A stretch of DNA of 64,000 nt, taken from assembly GCA_019637975.1 (NCBI GenBank), contig JAHBUR010000012.1, positions 62,001 to 126,000 on the forward strand, in the 5' to 3' direction. This document shows, piece by piece, positions 8,407-17,676 of the stretch (position 1 is the stretch's first letter; each line of letters opens with the position of its first letter). Position numbers and translations under genes: made by a program. The notes under the pieces are model-generated. The model did not search any database, was not told the DNA's origin, and was given only the letters and a program-made list of their open reading frames with translations. The stretch is from Bacteroidota bacterium. Its GTDB lineage: Bacteria; Bacteroidota; Ignavibacteria; UBA10030; UBA6906.

Positions 8407-9534
8407 TTACCCGGCGATGCGCTTGTACGAATGAGGATCCGTTGCCCCCTCAGTCGAGATAACAAGGACCCTGCTGTAGGAATCAATGTCGAGTTTCTTG
8501 CGCATCTCATCATTCTTGTCTGAGAACATCTCCAGTAACGCCCCCATCCCGGCCGCCCCGGTTTCTCCGCTCACAATGCCGGACTCTGCAAGAAGCCGCA
8601 TTGCTTCCATCGCCTTCTCGTCTGAAATCGACACGAAACATCGAATCCCTTTTTGCATCACAGGAAACGAGACCAGCGACGGCGAGTCGCAGTTCATCCC
8701 CACCATCATCAATGTGTGCGGGCCGGGAATCCTGACGATGTTGCCGGCCTTCACCGATTCAAGCGCACACGCGGCGGAATCCGGCTCCACTCCTATGATT
8801 GTCGTCGATGAGCCGCTCCCGCGGTAGTGACGTACAACCGCTTCGGCGAACGAGCCGTTGCCAATCTGCACAAGCACGTGTGTCGGCTGAGGCTGACTCA
8901 TCGTAGCAAGAGCATCATCAATTTCGTGCAACATTGTTGAGTAGCCTTCGACAACGTAGCGCGGAATTTGTTCGTACCCCGCCCATCCATTATCCTGAAT
9001 AAGCAAGCCACCCGCATTGATTGCATCACGCTCCGCCCGTTCAACAGCCTCATCGTACGTTCCGTCAACGATCATTACTGATGCCCCCTCGCTTTCAATC
9101 GCGCAGATGCGAGCCTCGGCAGTCCCCTTCGGAACGAAGATGTAAGCCTTCAGTCCGAACAGTTTCGCAACGCGGGCAACTGCCCTTCCGTGATTTCCAT
9201 CGGTTGCAGAATAGAGAACAATCGGCCCGCTTGAGTTCACCCTCTCTCTCAGATCGTCAACAGTCCGCCAATCTGTTTGCAGATCGGGAAATCGATCACA
9301 GAGCACACGGTACGTTGCCCATGAAGCTCCGAGAATCTTGAATGCGGGAAGTCCGAGTCGGGAGGACTCATCTTTCACGTATACGCCTGCAACGCCAAGT
9401 TGTGAAGCAAGTGAAGGCAAGGAATGCAGCGGGGTCGGCTTGTACCCCTGCAGTTTTCTGTGAAATTCAAGCGGCGTCCGGCCCGGCTTCTCGAACGAAG
9501 AATCAGGCTCGAATGACGGATTCACGAAGATCAT
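8407..9534 (-). CDS. dpaL: diaminopropionate ammonia-lyase-like PLP enzyme
   Basis: Fold-type II PLP enzyme of the threonine dehydratase superfamily. LPAFKILGASWA near residue 65 provides the Schiff-base lysine in the context typical of diaminopropionate ammonia-lyase (YgeX/DpaL), and YSATDGNHGRAVA is the PLP-phosphate/asparagine region. It would split 2,3-diaminopropionate into pyruvate and ammonia. The length, 375 residues, is close to the family norm of about 400. The start codon overlaps the stop of the preceding secreted-protein gene as ATGA, so translation is probably coupled. No other gene of the YgeW/YgeY/YqeA set is adjacent, though a carbamate kinase and a carbamoyltransferase lie at the far end of the window. 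Confidence 0.78.
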   Translation of the reverse strand: MIFVNPSFEPDSSFEKPGRTPLEFHRKLQGYKPTPLHSLPSLASQLGVAGVYVKDESSRLGLPAFKILGASWATYRVLCDRFPDLQTDWRTVDDLRERVNSSGPIVLYSATDGNHGRAVARVAKLFGLKAYIFVPKGTAEARICAIESEGASVMIVDGTYDEAVERAERDAINAGGLLIQDNGWAGYEQIPRYVVEGYSTMLHEIDDALATMSQPQPTHVLVQIGNGSFAEAVVRHYRGSGSSTTIIGVEPDSAACALESVKAGNIVRIPGPHTLMMVGMNCDSPSLVSFPVMQKGIRCFVSISDEKAMEAMRLLAESGIVSGETGAAGMGALLEMFSDKNDEMRKKLDIDSYSRVLVISTEGATDPHSYKRIAG

Positions 9535-11261
9535 TTGGCGAGAATCATCTTCTTCGAGTCAACGTAAGCTCCGGCTCTTAATCGGTAGAAATAGACGCCG
9601 CTTGCAAGATTGGATGCGTCCACCGTCAGTTGATGAGTACCCGCTTCCTTCAATTCGCTCAGCAACACCGCCACTTCCCTGCCCAATACATCATAGACGT
9701 TGAGGCTTACGTGGGTGATTGTTGAAATCTGATAGGAGATTGTTGTCGACGGATTGAATGGGTTTGGATAATTTTGATGAAGCTCATATGATCCCGGCAA
9801 CTCTGAAACGGATTGCCGTACAGACGCTATGACACCAAGCTCTCCGTTCAAGTTCAACTCTTGAGCATACACGCCGTTGTCGTCAGAACGGTTATCCGAC
9901 CAGACAAGAATCGAGTTGCCTGTCTGCGTCATCACGCCGCCGAGTCTTCCTTTGCTGCTCGCAACAGAACTCACATCCTTTATTGTTCCACCCCACAGTA
10001 CATTGCCATTCCGATCAACTCTGAATCCTCTCACAAGATTGGTCGTAACCGTCACGCCATCAAGAAAGTACACAACCGCCGATGAGTCTTTGCCGAACGA
10101 TCGAATGAATGAAGGTTGGCCTCCGCCAAAAGGCCTCAACGCTTTTCCCGAGTCTGCCCATTGACGTGTGCCGTTAGATGATAATTTCTGACCGTACACT
10201 CCGTACGAACTCTGGAGAGCTGCATCAGTTTCGTACCAGAACATGTACGTCTCACCAGTGAGCGGCGTGTATGCCACCCACGCATCATTGTGCAGCCGTC
10301 CGGGCAATGTCGAACCGGCTGCTCCGTTGGCGGGAAAGAGTTTCGTTCCGCTTGATGTTATATGCTGCGCGTGCGAGAATGAGCTGCCGGTGCTGTTCCT
10401 GTCGTCATGCCACACGCAGAACGCCCCGTTGCTCCCGTCGGGGATCAGCTTTGGAACGAAGAACCCGGAAACCCTGCCGAGGCCGTAAACGGTGTCGGGG
10501 TTTGCGTTCCAAACGGAAATGCCATTACGCGAGATTTTCCTCGCGTAGATTCTGTAGTTGGCAGGATTGATGAAACTCCCCGTGTATCCCGAGTTCATAA
10601 GAATCACGCTACCGGTATCACAACCGACAACTGCCGGATAGTCGAGGTTCTCAGTGCCCGTTCCCGAGATGAGTATCGGATCGACGCCCCACTGTTTGAT
10701 ACCCGCGGCATTGAGTTTCTGCAAGGCGACTTTGCGCGGACTGGAGCTGAAAATCCATGCAAACACAAAATCTCCATCCGATGTATTCGCCACCCGCGGG
10801 TTTGCTTGAAAAGTCGCGGGCGAAGTCGAAAGCCCGACCCCGTTTACGCCCCAGACAAAACTCCCCGCCGGGCTGATGCGGTACGCGAACGGCTCGATCT
10901 GTCCGCCGTTGCGGATGTCTGTAAAAACAACTACCGCGCAGTTGCTGTCATCGACTGTCAGATCATAATCCACCAGCGATGTGTTCTGCGGGTTCGCGCT
11001 GATGAGTAATCCGTTTTCTCCCCATTGCTTGATACCCTGCGCGTTGAGCCTCTGCATGTACACTCTGTATGCGCCGGAACGAGTGTCAAACCAGGAAACG
11101 TAGCAGCCGCCGTCGGTGGTCACGGCAATTTTCGGAAGTTCCTGCCTTCCTGACGTATCGGAAACAGCCAAGTTGATGTTGGGGTTAGACGACCATTGCG
11201 CCAAAAGAGAAGTCGGGGCAATAACAAAACATAGAACCAGAAATCGTGAGATGACATGCAT
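9531..11261 (-). CDS. secreted protein with C-terminal (type IX-like) sorting domain
   Basis: A signal peptide (FLVLCFVIAPTSLLA) is followed by about 460 residues of beta-rich repeats with WFDTRSG, FTDIRNGG, WHDDRNS and WSDNRSDD motifs about 60-80 residues apart, a propeller-like pattern. The last ~85 residues are a classic sorting/adhesion domain: YELHQNYPNPFNPSTTISY, then VYDVLGREVAVL and ASGVYFYRLRAG...KKMILAK. Such domains direct proteins through type IX secretion in Bacteroidota, and this spelling is typical of Ignavibacteria and relatives. A GAGAGG site is 8 bases before the ATG. No enzymatic signature was seen. It is translationally coupled to the downstream PLP enzyme. Confidence 0.88.
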   Translation of the reverse strand: MHVISRFLVLCFVIAPTSLLAQWSSNPNINLAVSDTSGRQELPKIAVTTDGGCYVSWFDTRSGAYRVYMQRLNAQGIKQWGENGLLISANPQNTSLVDYDLTVDDSNCAVVVFTDIRNGGQIEPFAYRISPAGSFVWGVNGVGLSTSPATFQANPRVANTSDGDFVFAWIFSSSPRKVALQKLNAAGIKQWGVDPILISGTGTENLDYPAVVGCDTGSVILMNSGYTGSFINPANYRIYARKISRNGISVWNANPDTVYGLGRVSGFFVPKLIPDGSNGAFCVWHDDRNSTGSSFSHAQHITSSGTKLFPANGAAGSTLPGRLHNDAWVAYTPLTGETYMFWYETDAALQSSYGVYGQKLSSNGTRQWADSGKALRPFGGGQPSFIRSFGKDSSAVVYFLDGVTVTTNLVRGFRVDRNGNVLWGGTIKDVSSVASSKGRLGGVMTQTGNSILVWSDNRSDDNGVYAQELNLNGELGVIASVRQSVSELPGSYELHQNYPNPFNPSTTISYQISTITHVSLNVYDVLGREVAVLLSELKEAGTHQLTVDASNLASGVYFYRLRAGAYVDSKKMILAK

Positions 11262-11308
11262 GGTGAAAGCCTCTCGTGAAGCAAGTTAAAAATGAACGAT
11301 GAGATGTG

Positions 11309-12082
11309 TCAGGAAAGTAAGAACTTTAGAACTGCAATACCAAACTCCTCCGGCTTATCCGCATGAACCCAATGCCCTGTATCGGCAATTGTCGCGATGA
11401 TGGATCGGGGAAAGAGACGCTTGATCCGCTCTCTATCCTCTGCCGCTATGTACTTGGATTTTGCGCCTTTGACGAACAATGTGGGTTTTGAGAACACACT
11501 CTCGGCAGTAAGATCGCCGGCAATCTCATAATAGTGCTTCCTGATGATTGAGAGATTGACTTTCCATTTCAGCTTTCCATCGTCCGTACGCGTGAGGTTT
11601 TTCAAAATGAACTGCCGCAGAGCGAATCCGGGAATCCGTTTTGCTATTTCAACATCTGCTTCATGCCTGGTAGAGAGTCGGCCGAGCTTGAGCGAGCACA
11701 TCGCGTCAAGAATCTCATCATGTGCATTGGCATATTTTCGGGGAGCAACGTCAACAACGACCAATTTATCGACAAAATCGGGAAACATCAGCGCAAACTG
11801 CATTGCCGTCTTCCCTCCCATCGAATGCCCGAGTATGTGTGCAGAAGGAAGATGATGATGATGCATGAAATCCCGGATGTCGGTGGCCATTGCCTCATAA
11901 TTAAACGTGTCGCTGTGCGGGGACTTCCCGTGATTGCGCTGATCAACGGCGTAGACCTTGAATCCCGCCCCGGCATACTTCTTCGATTGCGTCTGCCAGT
12001 TGTCAAGCATACCGAGCAGGCCGTGCAGGATAATCAGCGGATGACCGCTATGGCCGTAGGATTTGTAGTTGAGATGAAGCAT
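11309..12082 (-). CDS. alpha/beta hydrolase (YbfF-like esterase)
   Basis: Alpha/beta-hydrolase fold. HGLLGMLDNW forms the oxyanion loop, VDQRNHGKS is a strand-turn typical of the family, GHSMGG (near residue 95) holds the nucleophile serine, and DTGHWVHADKPEEF near the C-terminus holds the catalytic histidine. The layout and length (257 residues) match YbfF-type short-chain acyl esterases. The ATG at 12082 is preferred to a TTG one codon earlier. It lies 25 bases after the phosphoesterase gene on the same strand. Confidence 0.85.
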   Translation of the reverse strand: MLHLNYKSYGHSGHPLIILHGLLGMLDNWQTQSKKYAGAGFKVYAVDQRNHGKSPHSDTFNYEAMATDIRDFMHHHHLPSAHILGHSMGGKTAMQFALMFPDFVDKLVVVDVAPRKYANAHDEILDAMCSLKLGRLSTRHEADVEIAKRIPGFALRQFILKNLTRTDDGKLKWKVNLSIIRKHYYEIAGDLTAESVFSKPTLFVKGAKSKYIAAEDRERIKRLFPRSIIATIADTGHWVHADKPEEFGIAVLKFLLS

Positions 12083-12107
12083 CAATATCTACCCTGTTTC
12101 CCGACTG

Positions 12108-12959
12108 TTAGACATCTGTCTCAGATGCCAGGACATGTTCCTTGATAATCGTCTTTCCGTCAACCAGCGTCACAAAGTTGAAACAAGGCGGATGATGAAT
12201 ATCGGGTTGCATTTTCTTGTCGTCAGGCCAGGAGTAGAACTGCCTGCCGGTACTCGCCACGCTCGAATAGAGAATGCCGTCCTTCATCACTTGAATTCCC
12301 CGGTGAACATGTCCGCCGAAAACGCCCTGCACTCTCTCTCTGAAGGGGAGAAGTGATTGATGAAAGCGTACGCCATTCAACAACAGCATATCTTCATCAA
12401 GCCAGCGTGAGTCAAGCGGCAACGTCGGAAAGTGTACGAAAAGAACAGTCGGGGCGTCATCCTTGCTCATCTCCTTGTCGAGAAAATCGAACTGATGATC
12501 TGCCAGAACACCGTGAGGATCTATCTCATCCGGCCCGCGTGCATCAAGCACGATGAATCGTATCCCCTTTCTCTCGAATGAATAGGAAAGAACATCTGTA
12601 TCAATACAGTAATCCTTCTTCTCCCCAATTGTCAGAAAGGTATGAATGTCCTTCGACGAATCATGATTCCCTGCCGCATAGTATATCGGAACACGCAAGG
12701 CGGAAAAAACCGACTCCGCAAGTCTGTACGCTGCTTCATCCGGATGAGCAACAACATCCCCCGTATGTATGACAAAGTCCGGCCGCGTGGGCAACGTATT
12801 GATTGTCTCAACAACGCGCTTTGCATTGCTGTACGAGTTGCAACCGTACAGTTGAAACGACCTCGACGGGCCTATATGTGTATCGCTGATGTGAACGAAG
12901 TAGAGAGGTGTCGAAGACATTGTTGGCATCATGTCGCTTGTGAAGGATGTGCTTGCCAT
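12108..12959 (-). CDS. calcineurin-like metallophosphoesterase (CpdA-like)
   Basis: Contains the metallophosphoesterase metal-binding set in order: SDTHIG, HTGDVV, AGNHD, VHFP and GGHVHRG. This arrangement resembles class III 3',5'-cyclic nucleotide phosphodiesterases (CpdA/Icc) and related phosphoesterases. A substrate cannot be assigned. No signal peptide is visible, so it is probably cytoplasmic. The start is uncertain: ATG at 12959 or an internal ATG at 12920 just before the STPLYFVHISD strand; neither has a strong ribosome-binding site. Confidence 0.83.
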   Translation of the reverse strand: MASTSFTSDMMPTMSSTPLYFVHISDTHIGPSRSFQLYGCNSYSNAKRVVETINTLPTRPDFVIHTGDVVAHPDEAAYRLAESVFSALRVPIYYAAGNHDSSKDIHTFLTIGEKKDYCIDTDVLSYSFERKGIRFIVLDARGPDEIDPHGVLADHQFDFLDKEMSKDDAPTVLFVHFPTLPLDSRWLDEDMLLLNGVRFHQSLLPFRERVQGVFGGHVHRGIQVMKDGILYSSVASTGRQFYSWPDDKKMQPDIHHPPCFNFVTLVDGKTIIKEHVLASETDV

Positions 12960-13010
12960 GCAATCTTGCTACCGATGAATTCGGTTGCGCCGGTGAGGAA
13001 GAGTTTCATT

Positions 13011-14609
13011 TCACGCCTCAGTATCCGAAGCGGATTCGACCATCGCCTGCGGCTCACCCTTTTCCTGCAGGTGCACAACAATGCGCCATACATGATACGT
13101 CAGACGGTCGAGCCAACGCATCGCCTCAAGAAGTTGACCCGATTGAAAAGGTGTGAGCTTCCCTTCGGCTGTTTGTTCCAACGTCACGTGCCGGTGTTTG
13201 CGACGGTGTTCCGCGGTTGCTCGGGATAATTCCTCGGCGTCTTCCAATGCCCGCCTTTCCGGCAAGAGCTTCTCCAGTCTCTCCAGCTTCTCACACACCA
13301 ACAGCGCAGCAGGATCGAGTTGTCCTGACTGACGAAATGCAGTAGACTTGTCTTTCTTAACTGCAGCAATCAACCGATCAAGGTGGTCGAGGGCATGCCA
13401 CGCCGACAAGTGCCGATCATGCTCGCCTGCACTTTCGGGACTTGAGCGAAACATTCCAAGAAACGAGCGTATCTCATCGGCGGCGGTGGCGGCTTCATTC
13501 ATGATTGAGGCGTGTTCTCCATCAGCTTTCTCGTTCCGAATCCCCTCTACAGCAACACGGATAACTTCCACAAGAACCTCCCTGATGGCGCGTTGCGCCG
13601 CTTCAACTGCAACAGATGGAACCACGGCAACGGACGGATCGAGATGTACTGTCAGCCTCGATCCTTTCTGCGGAACAAGACGCGTAATGAGTTTCGCAAA
13701 GAGGCCCAGGAAAGGAAGGAACAGAACAACACCGAGCAGGTTGAACAACGTGTGAAACGCCGCAATCTGAATTGCGGGCGACGGATCACCAACGAAGTCT
13801 GCAAACCGGAAGGCGGCGGTAGTAAACTGCCGGAGGAAGTAGAGAGCGACGGCCGCGGTAATCACATTGAAGAGAATATGCCCCACTGCAGCGCGACGGG
13901 CAGGCACCGAGGCTCCGATGCACACCAGTGCTGCCTTTACCGTTGTTCCGACATTCTGCCCGACGACAAGCAAAGCAGCCTGTTCAATAACAATCACGCC
14001 GCTGTACAACGCCGTAAGCGTGGTGGCAACTGCCGCACTCGAAGATTGCATCACAACAGTCATGACAATGCCGGTTACCACCAGCATGAGTCTTCCCCAG
14101 AATGCATCACCGGAAATTCCGGACAGGTCGATTTGCAGGGCAAGATCCTTCATTCCCGTCTGCAACGTCGCGATTCCGATAAACACAAGTCCGAACCCGG
14201 CAAGGGCCAGCCCGCTCGCGGCTGCACGTTCTTTGCCCAATAACTTCATCAACGCACCAATGCCTACAAGCGGAAGGGCGGCTGTGCCAAGACTGAACTT
14301 GAGGCCGAGCAGCGATACAAGCCAGCCGGTGCTTGTCGTGCCGATATTGGATCCGAGAATAACTCCCAACGCTTGCTTGAAGGTCAGTAGTCCGGCGCTC
14401 ACAAAGCCGATAGTCATGACGGTCGTGGCGCTTGACGATTGGACAACAGCGGCAACCACTGCACCGGACGTGATGGCGCGGAATGTTCCTCCCGTAAACC
14501 GCGACAGAATTCTGCGGAGGGCGTCACCGGCAAGGGATCGTAATGCCTCCGTCATAAGAATCATGCCGAGGAGAAAGAGGCCTATTCCTCCTAATACCGT
14601 TGCAATCAT
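13011..14609 (-). CDS. Na+/phosphate symporter with C-terminal PhoU-like domain
   Basis: Na/Pi cotransporter II family. The inverted-repeat QSSS motifs that define the transport site are present twice (VVQSSSATT near residue 56 and VMQSSSAAV near residue 188), each in a helical hairpin. The N-terminal ~310 residues hold about eight membrane segments; the remaining ~200 residues are charged and helical, resembling the PhoU-like domain of the bacterial YjbB/NptA family. It would import phosphate with sodium, possibly regulated by its own PhoU domain. It is part of a same-strand group of membrane genes with small gaps. Confidence 0.87.
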   Translation of the reverse strand: MIATVLGGIGLFLLGMILMTEALRSLAGDALRRILSRFTGGTFRAITSGAVVAAVVQSSSATTVMTIGFVSAGLLTFKQALGVILGSNIGTTSTGWLVSLLGLKFSLGTAALPLVGIGALMKLLGKERAAASGLALAGFGLVFIGIATLQTGMKDLALQIDLSGISGDAFWGRLMLVVTGIVMTVVMQSSSAAVATTLTALYSGVIVIEQAALLVVGQNVGTTVKAALVCIGASVPARRAAVGHILFNVITAAVALYFLRQFTTAAFRFADFVGDPSPAIQIAAFHTLFNLLGVVLFLPFLGLFAKLITRLVPQKGSRLTVHLDPSVAVVPSVAVEAAQRAIREVLVEVIRVAVEGIRNEKADGEHASIMNEAATAADEIRSFLGMFRSSPESAGEHDRHLSAWHALDHLDRLIAAVKKDKSTAFRQSGQLDPAALLVCEKLERLEKLLPERRALEDAEELSRATAEHRRKHRHVTLEQTAEGKLTPFQSGQLLEAMRWLDRLTYHVWRIVVHLQEKGEPQAMVESASDTEA

Positions 14610-14645
14610 CCGTAAGTCGTCTTTACGTATATCATCGTGGCTTTC

Positions 14646-15560
14646 TCATTTGTTGCCGTCCCTGCCTGCTCCCCTTTTCTTTCCCTTGCCAGTCAATTCG
14701 GGAGGAACGCTGCGAATGTGTACGTCACGTTGAGGGAACGGAATCAGTACGCCGGCAGACTGGAGTTTGTTGTGTATGGAAAAATTCAGATCGCTGACGA
14801 GTTTTCCCTTTCTATGCAAGAGGGATGATGTCCATGCCCGCAGTTCAAAGTCAAGACTGCTGTCGCCGAAACTCAGGAAGCGCACGGCGGGTGGCGGATC
14901 GTCGAGAACGTCGGGATTCTCCTTCGCAACATCGAGAAGCAATTGTTCCACGTGTCGCGGCTCTGAGCCGTAGGCAACGCCGACCGGAATCCGGAAGCGG
15001 ATCTTCCGATCCACGTAGCCCCAATTAATGACATTCTCGGACACAAACTTGGAGTTCGGAACGATGATGGCAATATTGTCATTCGTCACTACTGTTGTGC
15101 TGCGTGCATTGATGGCAACAACGTCTCCTTCAACCTCTCCGACTTCAATTCTATCACCAGTCTTTATCGGTCGCTCGAAAAGAATAATCAGGCCGCTGAT
15201 GAAGTTGCTTGCAATGTTTTGCAAACCGAATCCTACACCAATACCGATGGCGCCGGCAAGAACATTCAGCGTTGTCAGGTCTATGCCGGCCGTTTGAACG
15301 ATAATAAGAAAGCCGATCACGACGACAATGTAGCGGATGATTGTACCAACCGATTGGCGGACACTTACCTCCAATGTGCTCCGTCGGAGGACTGTGTTGG
15401 TGAGCCAGTTCTTGAGTTTTCCGGAGAGATAAACGAGAAGAACAATTGATACTGTCATATAGACGACAGTCCACAACGACACTTCGAAATCACCGAGACG
15501 GAAGATCGGAATGTCGAGAGCGTGTCTTACCGAGGTAAAGAACTGGAATATTCTATCCAT
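14646..15560 (-). CDS. MscS-type mechanosensitive channel
   Basis: The three N-terminal membrane helices are followed by the MscS pore helix and beta domain: LAGAIGIGVGFGLQNIASNFISG, then FERPIKTGDRIEVGEVEGDV and NDNIAIIVPNSKF. The C-terminal alpha/beta vestibule ends around residue 285 with a short basic tail. It would open under membrane tension to relieve hypo-osmotic shock. An AAAGGAG site is 8 bases before the ATG. It lies 19 bases after the SLC13-type transporter gene and is likely co-transcribed with it. Confidence 0.9.
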   Translation of the reverse strand: MDRIFQFFTSVRHALDIPIFRLGDFEVSLWTVVYMTVSIVLLVYLSGKLKNWLTNTVLRRSTLEVSVRQSVGTIIRYIVVVIGFLIIVQTAGIDLTTLNVLAGAIGIGVGFGLQNIASNFISGLIILFERPIKTGDRIEVGEVEGDVVAINARSTTVVTNDNIAIIVPNSKFVSENVINWGYVDRKIRFRIPVGVAYGSEPRHVEQLLLDVAKENPDVLDDPPPAVRFLSFGDSSLDFELRAWTSSLLHRKGKLVSDLNFSIHNKLQSAGVLIPFPQRDVHIRSVPPELTGKGKKRGAGRDGNK

Positions 15561-15579
15561 GAACTACTCTCCTTTGGAG

Positions 15580-17358
15580 TCAAAAAGGCCAGAACACAGG
15601 AATCAGCAGCGTCGCAAGAATCCAGAATATGAGATTCAGCGGCGCTCCCACTTTCAGAAAATCCGCAAACCGATACCGCCCGACACCGTAAATCATGGTA
15701 TTCGTTTGATATCCGACGGGTGTCATGAAACTCGCCGACGCAGCAAACGCAACGGCCATCAGCAGCGGCCGGGCATCAACTCCCATCGCTTGCGCCGAGC
15801 CGATGGCAATGGGGGCAAGCAAAACCGCCGTTGCGTTGTTCGACATTGTTTCCGTAAGCAGAGACGTCAGCAAGTAGAAAACCGCGACCAGAGCCACCGG
15901 CCCCAGGTCTCCAACAAGCGCAATGAGTTGTGTCGAGAGCAACGCCGCTGCGCCTGTTTTTTCCAACGCGAGCCCGAGCGAGAGTGTTCCGGCAAGAAGA
16001 AAAATTACCTTCCAGTCAATCGCTCTGTATGCCTCCTCCATGGTGATGCAACGGAACAGCACGAGCAAGACGCTTCCTGCGATTGCAGCCGCTACGATAT
16101 CGACAAGCCCGAGTGCCGCGCCTGACACAACGCCGGCAACAATCAGCAATGCGGGAATGACTTTTCTCCGCCTGAACTTCGGCAAGCCGACTTCGGAGAC
16201 AAACACAAATTCGTTGCTTGCCCTGAAAGCATCAATCTGATCCTTGGCAATCTCCAGCAGCAGCGAATCCCCCGAACGCAAGCGTGTGTCACCCAAATTC
16301 TCCCTCATCAATGTCCCCCGATGGCGGATGGCGAGAACCGTTGCGTTGAATCTGCTTCGAAATTGCGATTGCTTCAGTGACTTGCCGGCAAGGTTCGAAA
16401 TAGGCGCAACGATTGCCTCAACGAGAAGCATGTCTTCCGATTCGAGGTCCGCGTCCGTGAATTTCATGGAGGGTTTGATTGTGATGCCCACCCGCTCTTG
16501 CAGGGCTTTGATTTTCTTCACATCTCCAACTACGCGAAGCAAGTCACCCGCAGCAAGTGTTGTTGAGGCCGGCGATACGTGCAGCCGCTTTCCGTCTCTA
16601 AACACATCAAGAACCTGTACGCCGAGTTCCTCGACAAGCGGGCAGTTATTCAACTGCGTGCCGACGGATTTTGCCTCGGGTTGAAGGATGACCTCTGTGA
16701 TATACTCGCCAAGCCCGAACTTGTCCGTCAGCATCGTATCCGATTCTCTTGTCGGAATGAGCCGGATGCCGATGACCATCATATAGATTGTGCCTGCCGC
16801 AAAGAAGATCAACCCCAACGCCGAAAACTCGAACATCCCGAACGGCGCTTGATCGTACCGGACTGCAATAGAACTGATAAGAATGTTGGTAGAGGTTCCG
16901 ATCAGTGTGCAAACTCCTCCGAACATGGACGCGAATGAGAGGGGCATCAACAGCTTCGAGGCAGGGGTTCCGATATCACGCGAAGCGCCCAACATGATTG
17001 GAAGAAAGATTGCGACGATCGGCGTGTTGTTGACAAATGCGGAAAGCCCGCCTACAACAACCATCGTGGCAAGGAGCGCAACCCACAAATTGAATTTGAA
17101 CAACCGTACCACCAGCGCGCCGAGATAGTTGACGACTCCCGTGCGGAACAATCCCGCGCTGAGCACGAACATCGCTCCTACGGTCACTGTTGCGGTGTTG
17201 CTGAAACCGGCTATTCCTTCTTGCGGCGTGATAATTCCGCTGAGTAACAGAATAGCCATGATCGTCAGAGCTACTTGATCAACGGGGAAACGTTCAGTCG
17301 CAAAGAGAACAACTGCGAGCAGAACAACAGCAAGGACGACAATCATCTCGACTGTCAT
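15580..17358 (-). CDS. SLC13/DASS-family transporter with two TrkA-C (RCK_C) domains
   Basis: Two blocks of membrane helices (about residues 1-190 and 400-592) flank a soluble middle with two TrkA-C-like domains ([21 protein letters not shown] and [19 protein letters not shown]). The membrane halves carry the DASS signatures [13 protein letters not shown] and [15 protein letters not shown], whose asparagine-threonine hairpins bind sodium and anion. Proteins of this architecture move sulfate or other divalent anions with Na+. The substrate is not certain. It is the upstream member of the MscS and Na/Pi gene group. Confidence 0.88.
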   Translation of the reverse strand: MTVEMIVVLAVVLLAVVLFATERFPVDQVALTIMAILLLSGIITPQEGIAGFSNTATVTVGAMFVLSAGLFRTGVVNYLGALVVRLFKFNLWVALLATMVVVGGLSAFVNNTPIVAIFLPIMLGASRDIGTPASKLLMPLSFASMFGGVCTLIGTSTNILISSIAVRYDQAPFGMFEFSALGLIFFAAGTIYMMVIGIRLIPTRESDTMLTDKFGLGEYITEVILQPEAKSVGTQLNNCPLVEELGVQVLDVFRDGKRLHVSPASTTLAAGDLLRVVGDVKKIKALQERVGITIKPSMKFTDADLESEDMLLVEAIVAPISNLAGKSLKQSQFRSRFNATVLAIRHRGTLMRENLGDTRLRSGDSLLLEIAKDQIDAFRASNEFVFVSEVGLPKFRRRKVIPALLIVAGVVSGAALGLVDIVAAAIAGSVLLVLFRCITMEEAYRAIDWKVIFLLAGTLSLGLALEKTGAAALLSTQLIALVGDLGPVALVAVFYLLTSLLTETMSNNATAVLLAPIAIGSAQAMGVDARPLLMAVAFAASASFMTPVGYQTNTMIYGVGRYRFADFLKVGAPLNLIFWILATLLIPVFWPF

Positions 17359-17412
17359 GAGACGGGTCCGGCTGCAGTGGGTACGATAGTTCGGGGATTG
17401 TCAAACATCCGG

Positions 17413-17625
17413 CTAAATAATGTCGGGTTTTTTCTTGCTGAGAATCATGCCGGCGACAATGCCCACAGCCGCTCCAATCAACGCCGAGATGAAGATCAAA
17501 AGAGCCCGGGGCATACTGATGGTGACAAAAAGAATGCGAGTATCAACATCCTCGGTGTTCTGCAGAATGACGATGATGAGAAGAACCACTCCGATGAGTG
17601 CGCCAACAAGCCTCAGCTTTTCCAT
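17413..17625 (-). CDS. small LapA-domain membrane protein
   Basis: A 70-residue protein with two membrane helices (VGALIGVVLLIIVILQN and ALLIFISALIGAAVGIVAGM) joined by a short loop, matching the LapA (DUF1049) family that assists lipopolysaccharide assembly in proteobacteria. The QNTEDV motif after the first helix and the charged end KKKP are typical. AAGGA lies 9 bases before the ATG. Its role in this organism is inferred only from the family. Confidence 0.75.
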   Translation of the reverse strand: MEKLRLVGALIGVVLLIIVILQNTEDVDTRILFVTISMPRALLIFISALIGAAVGIVAGMILSKKKPDII

Positions 17626-17676
17626 GGCAAGTATCCTTCAGTGGTTGTGTGAATGGAACAGGCGCTCGAGGAATCG

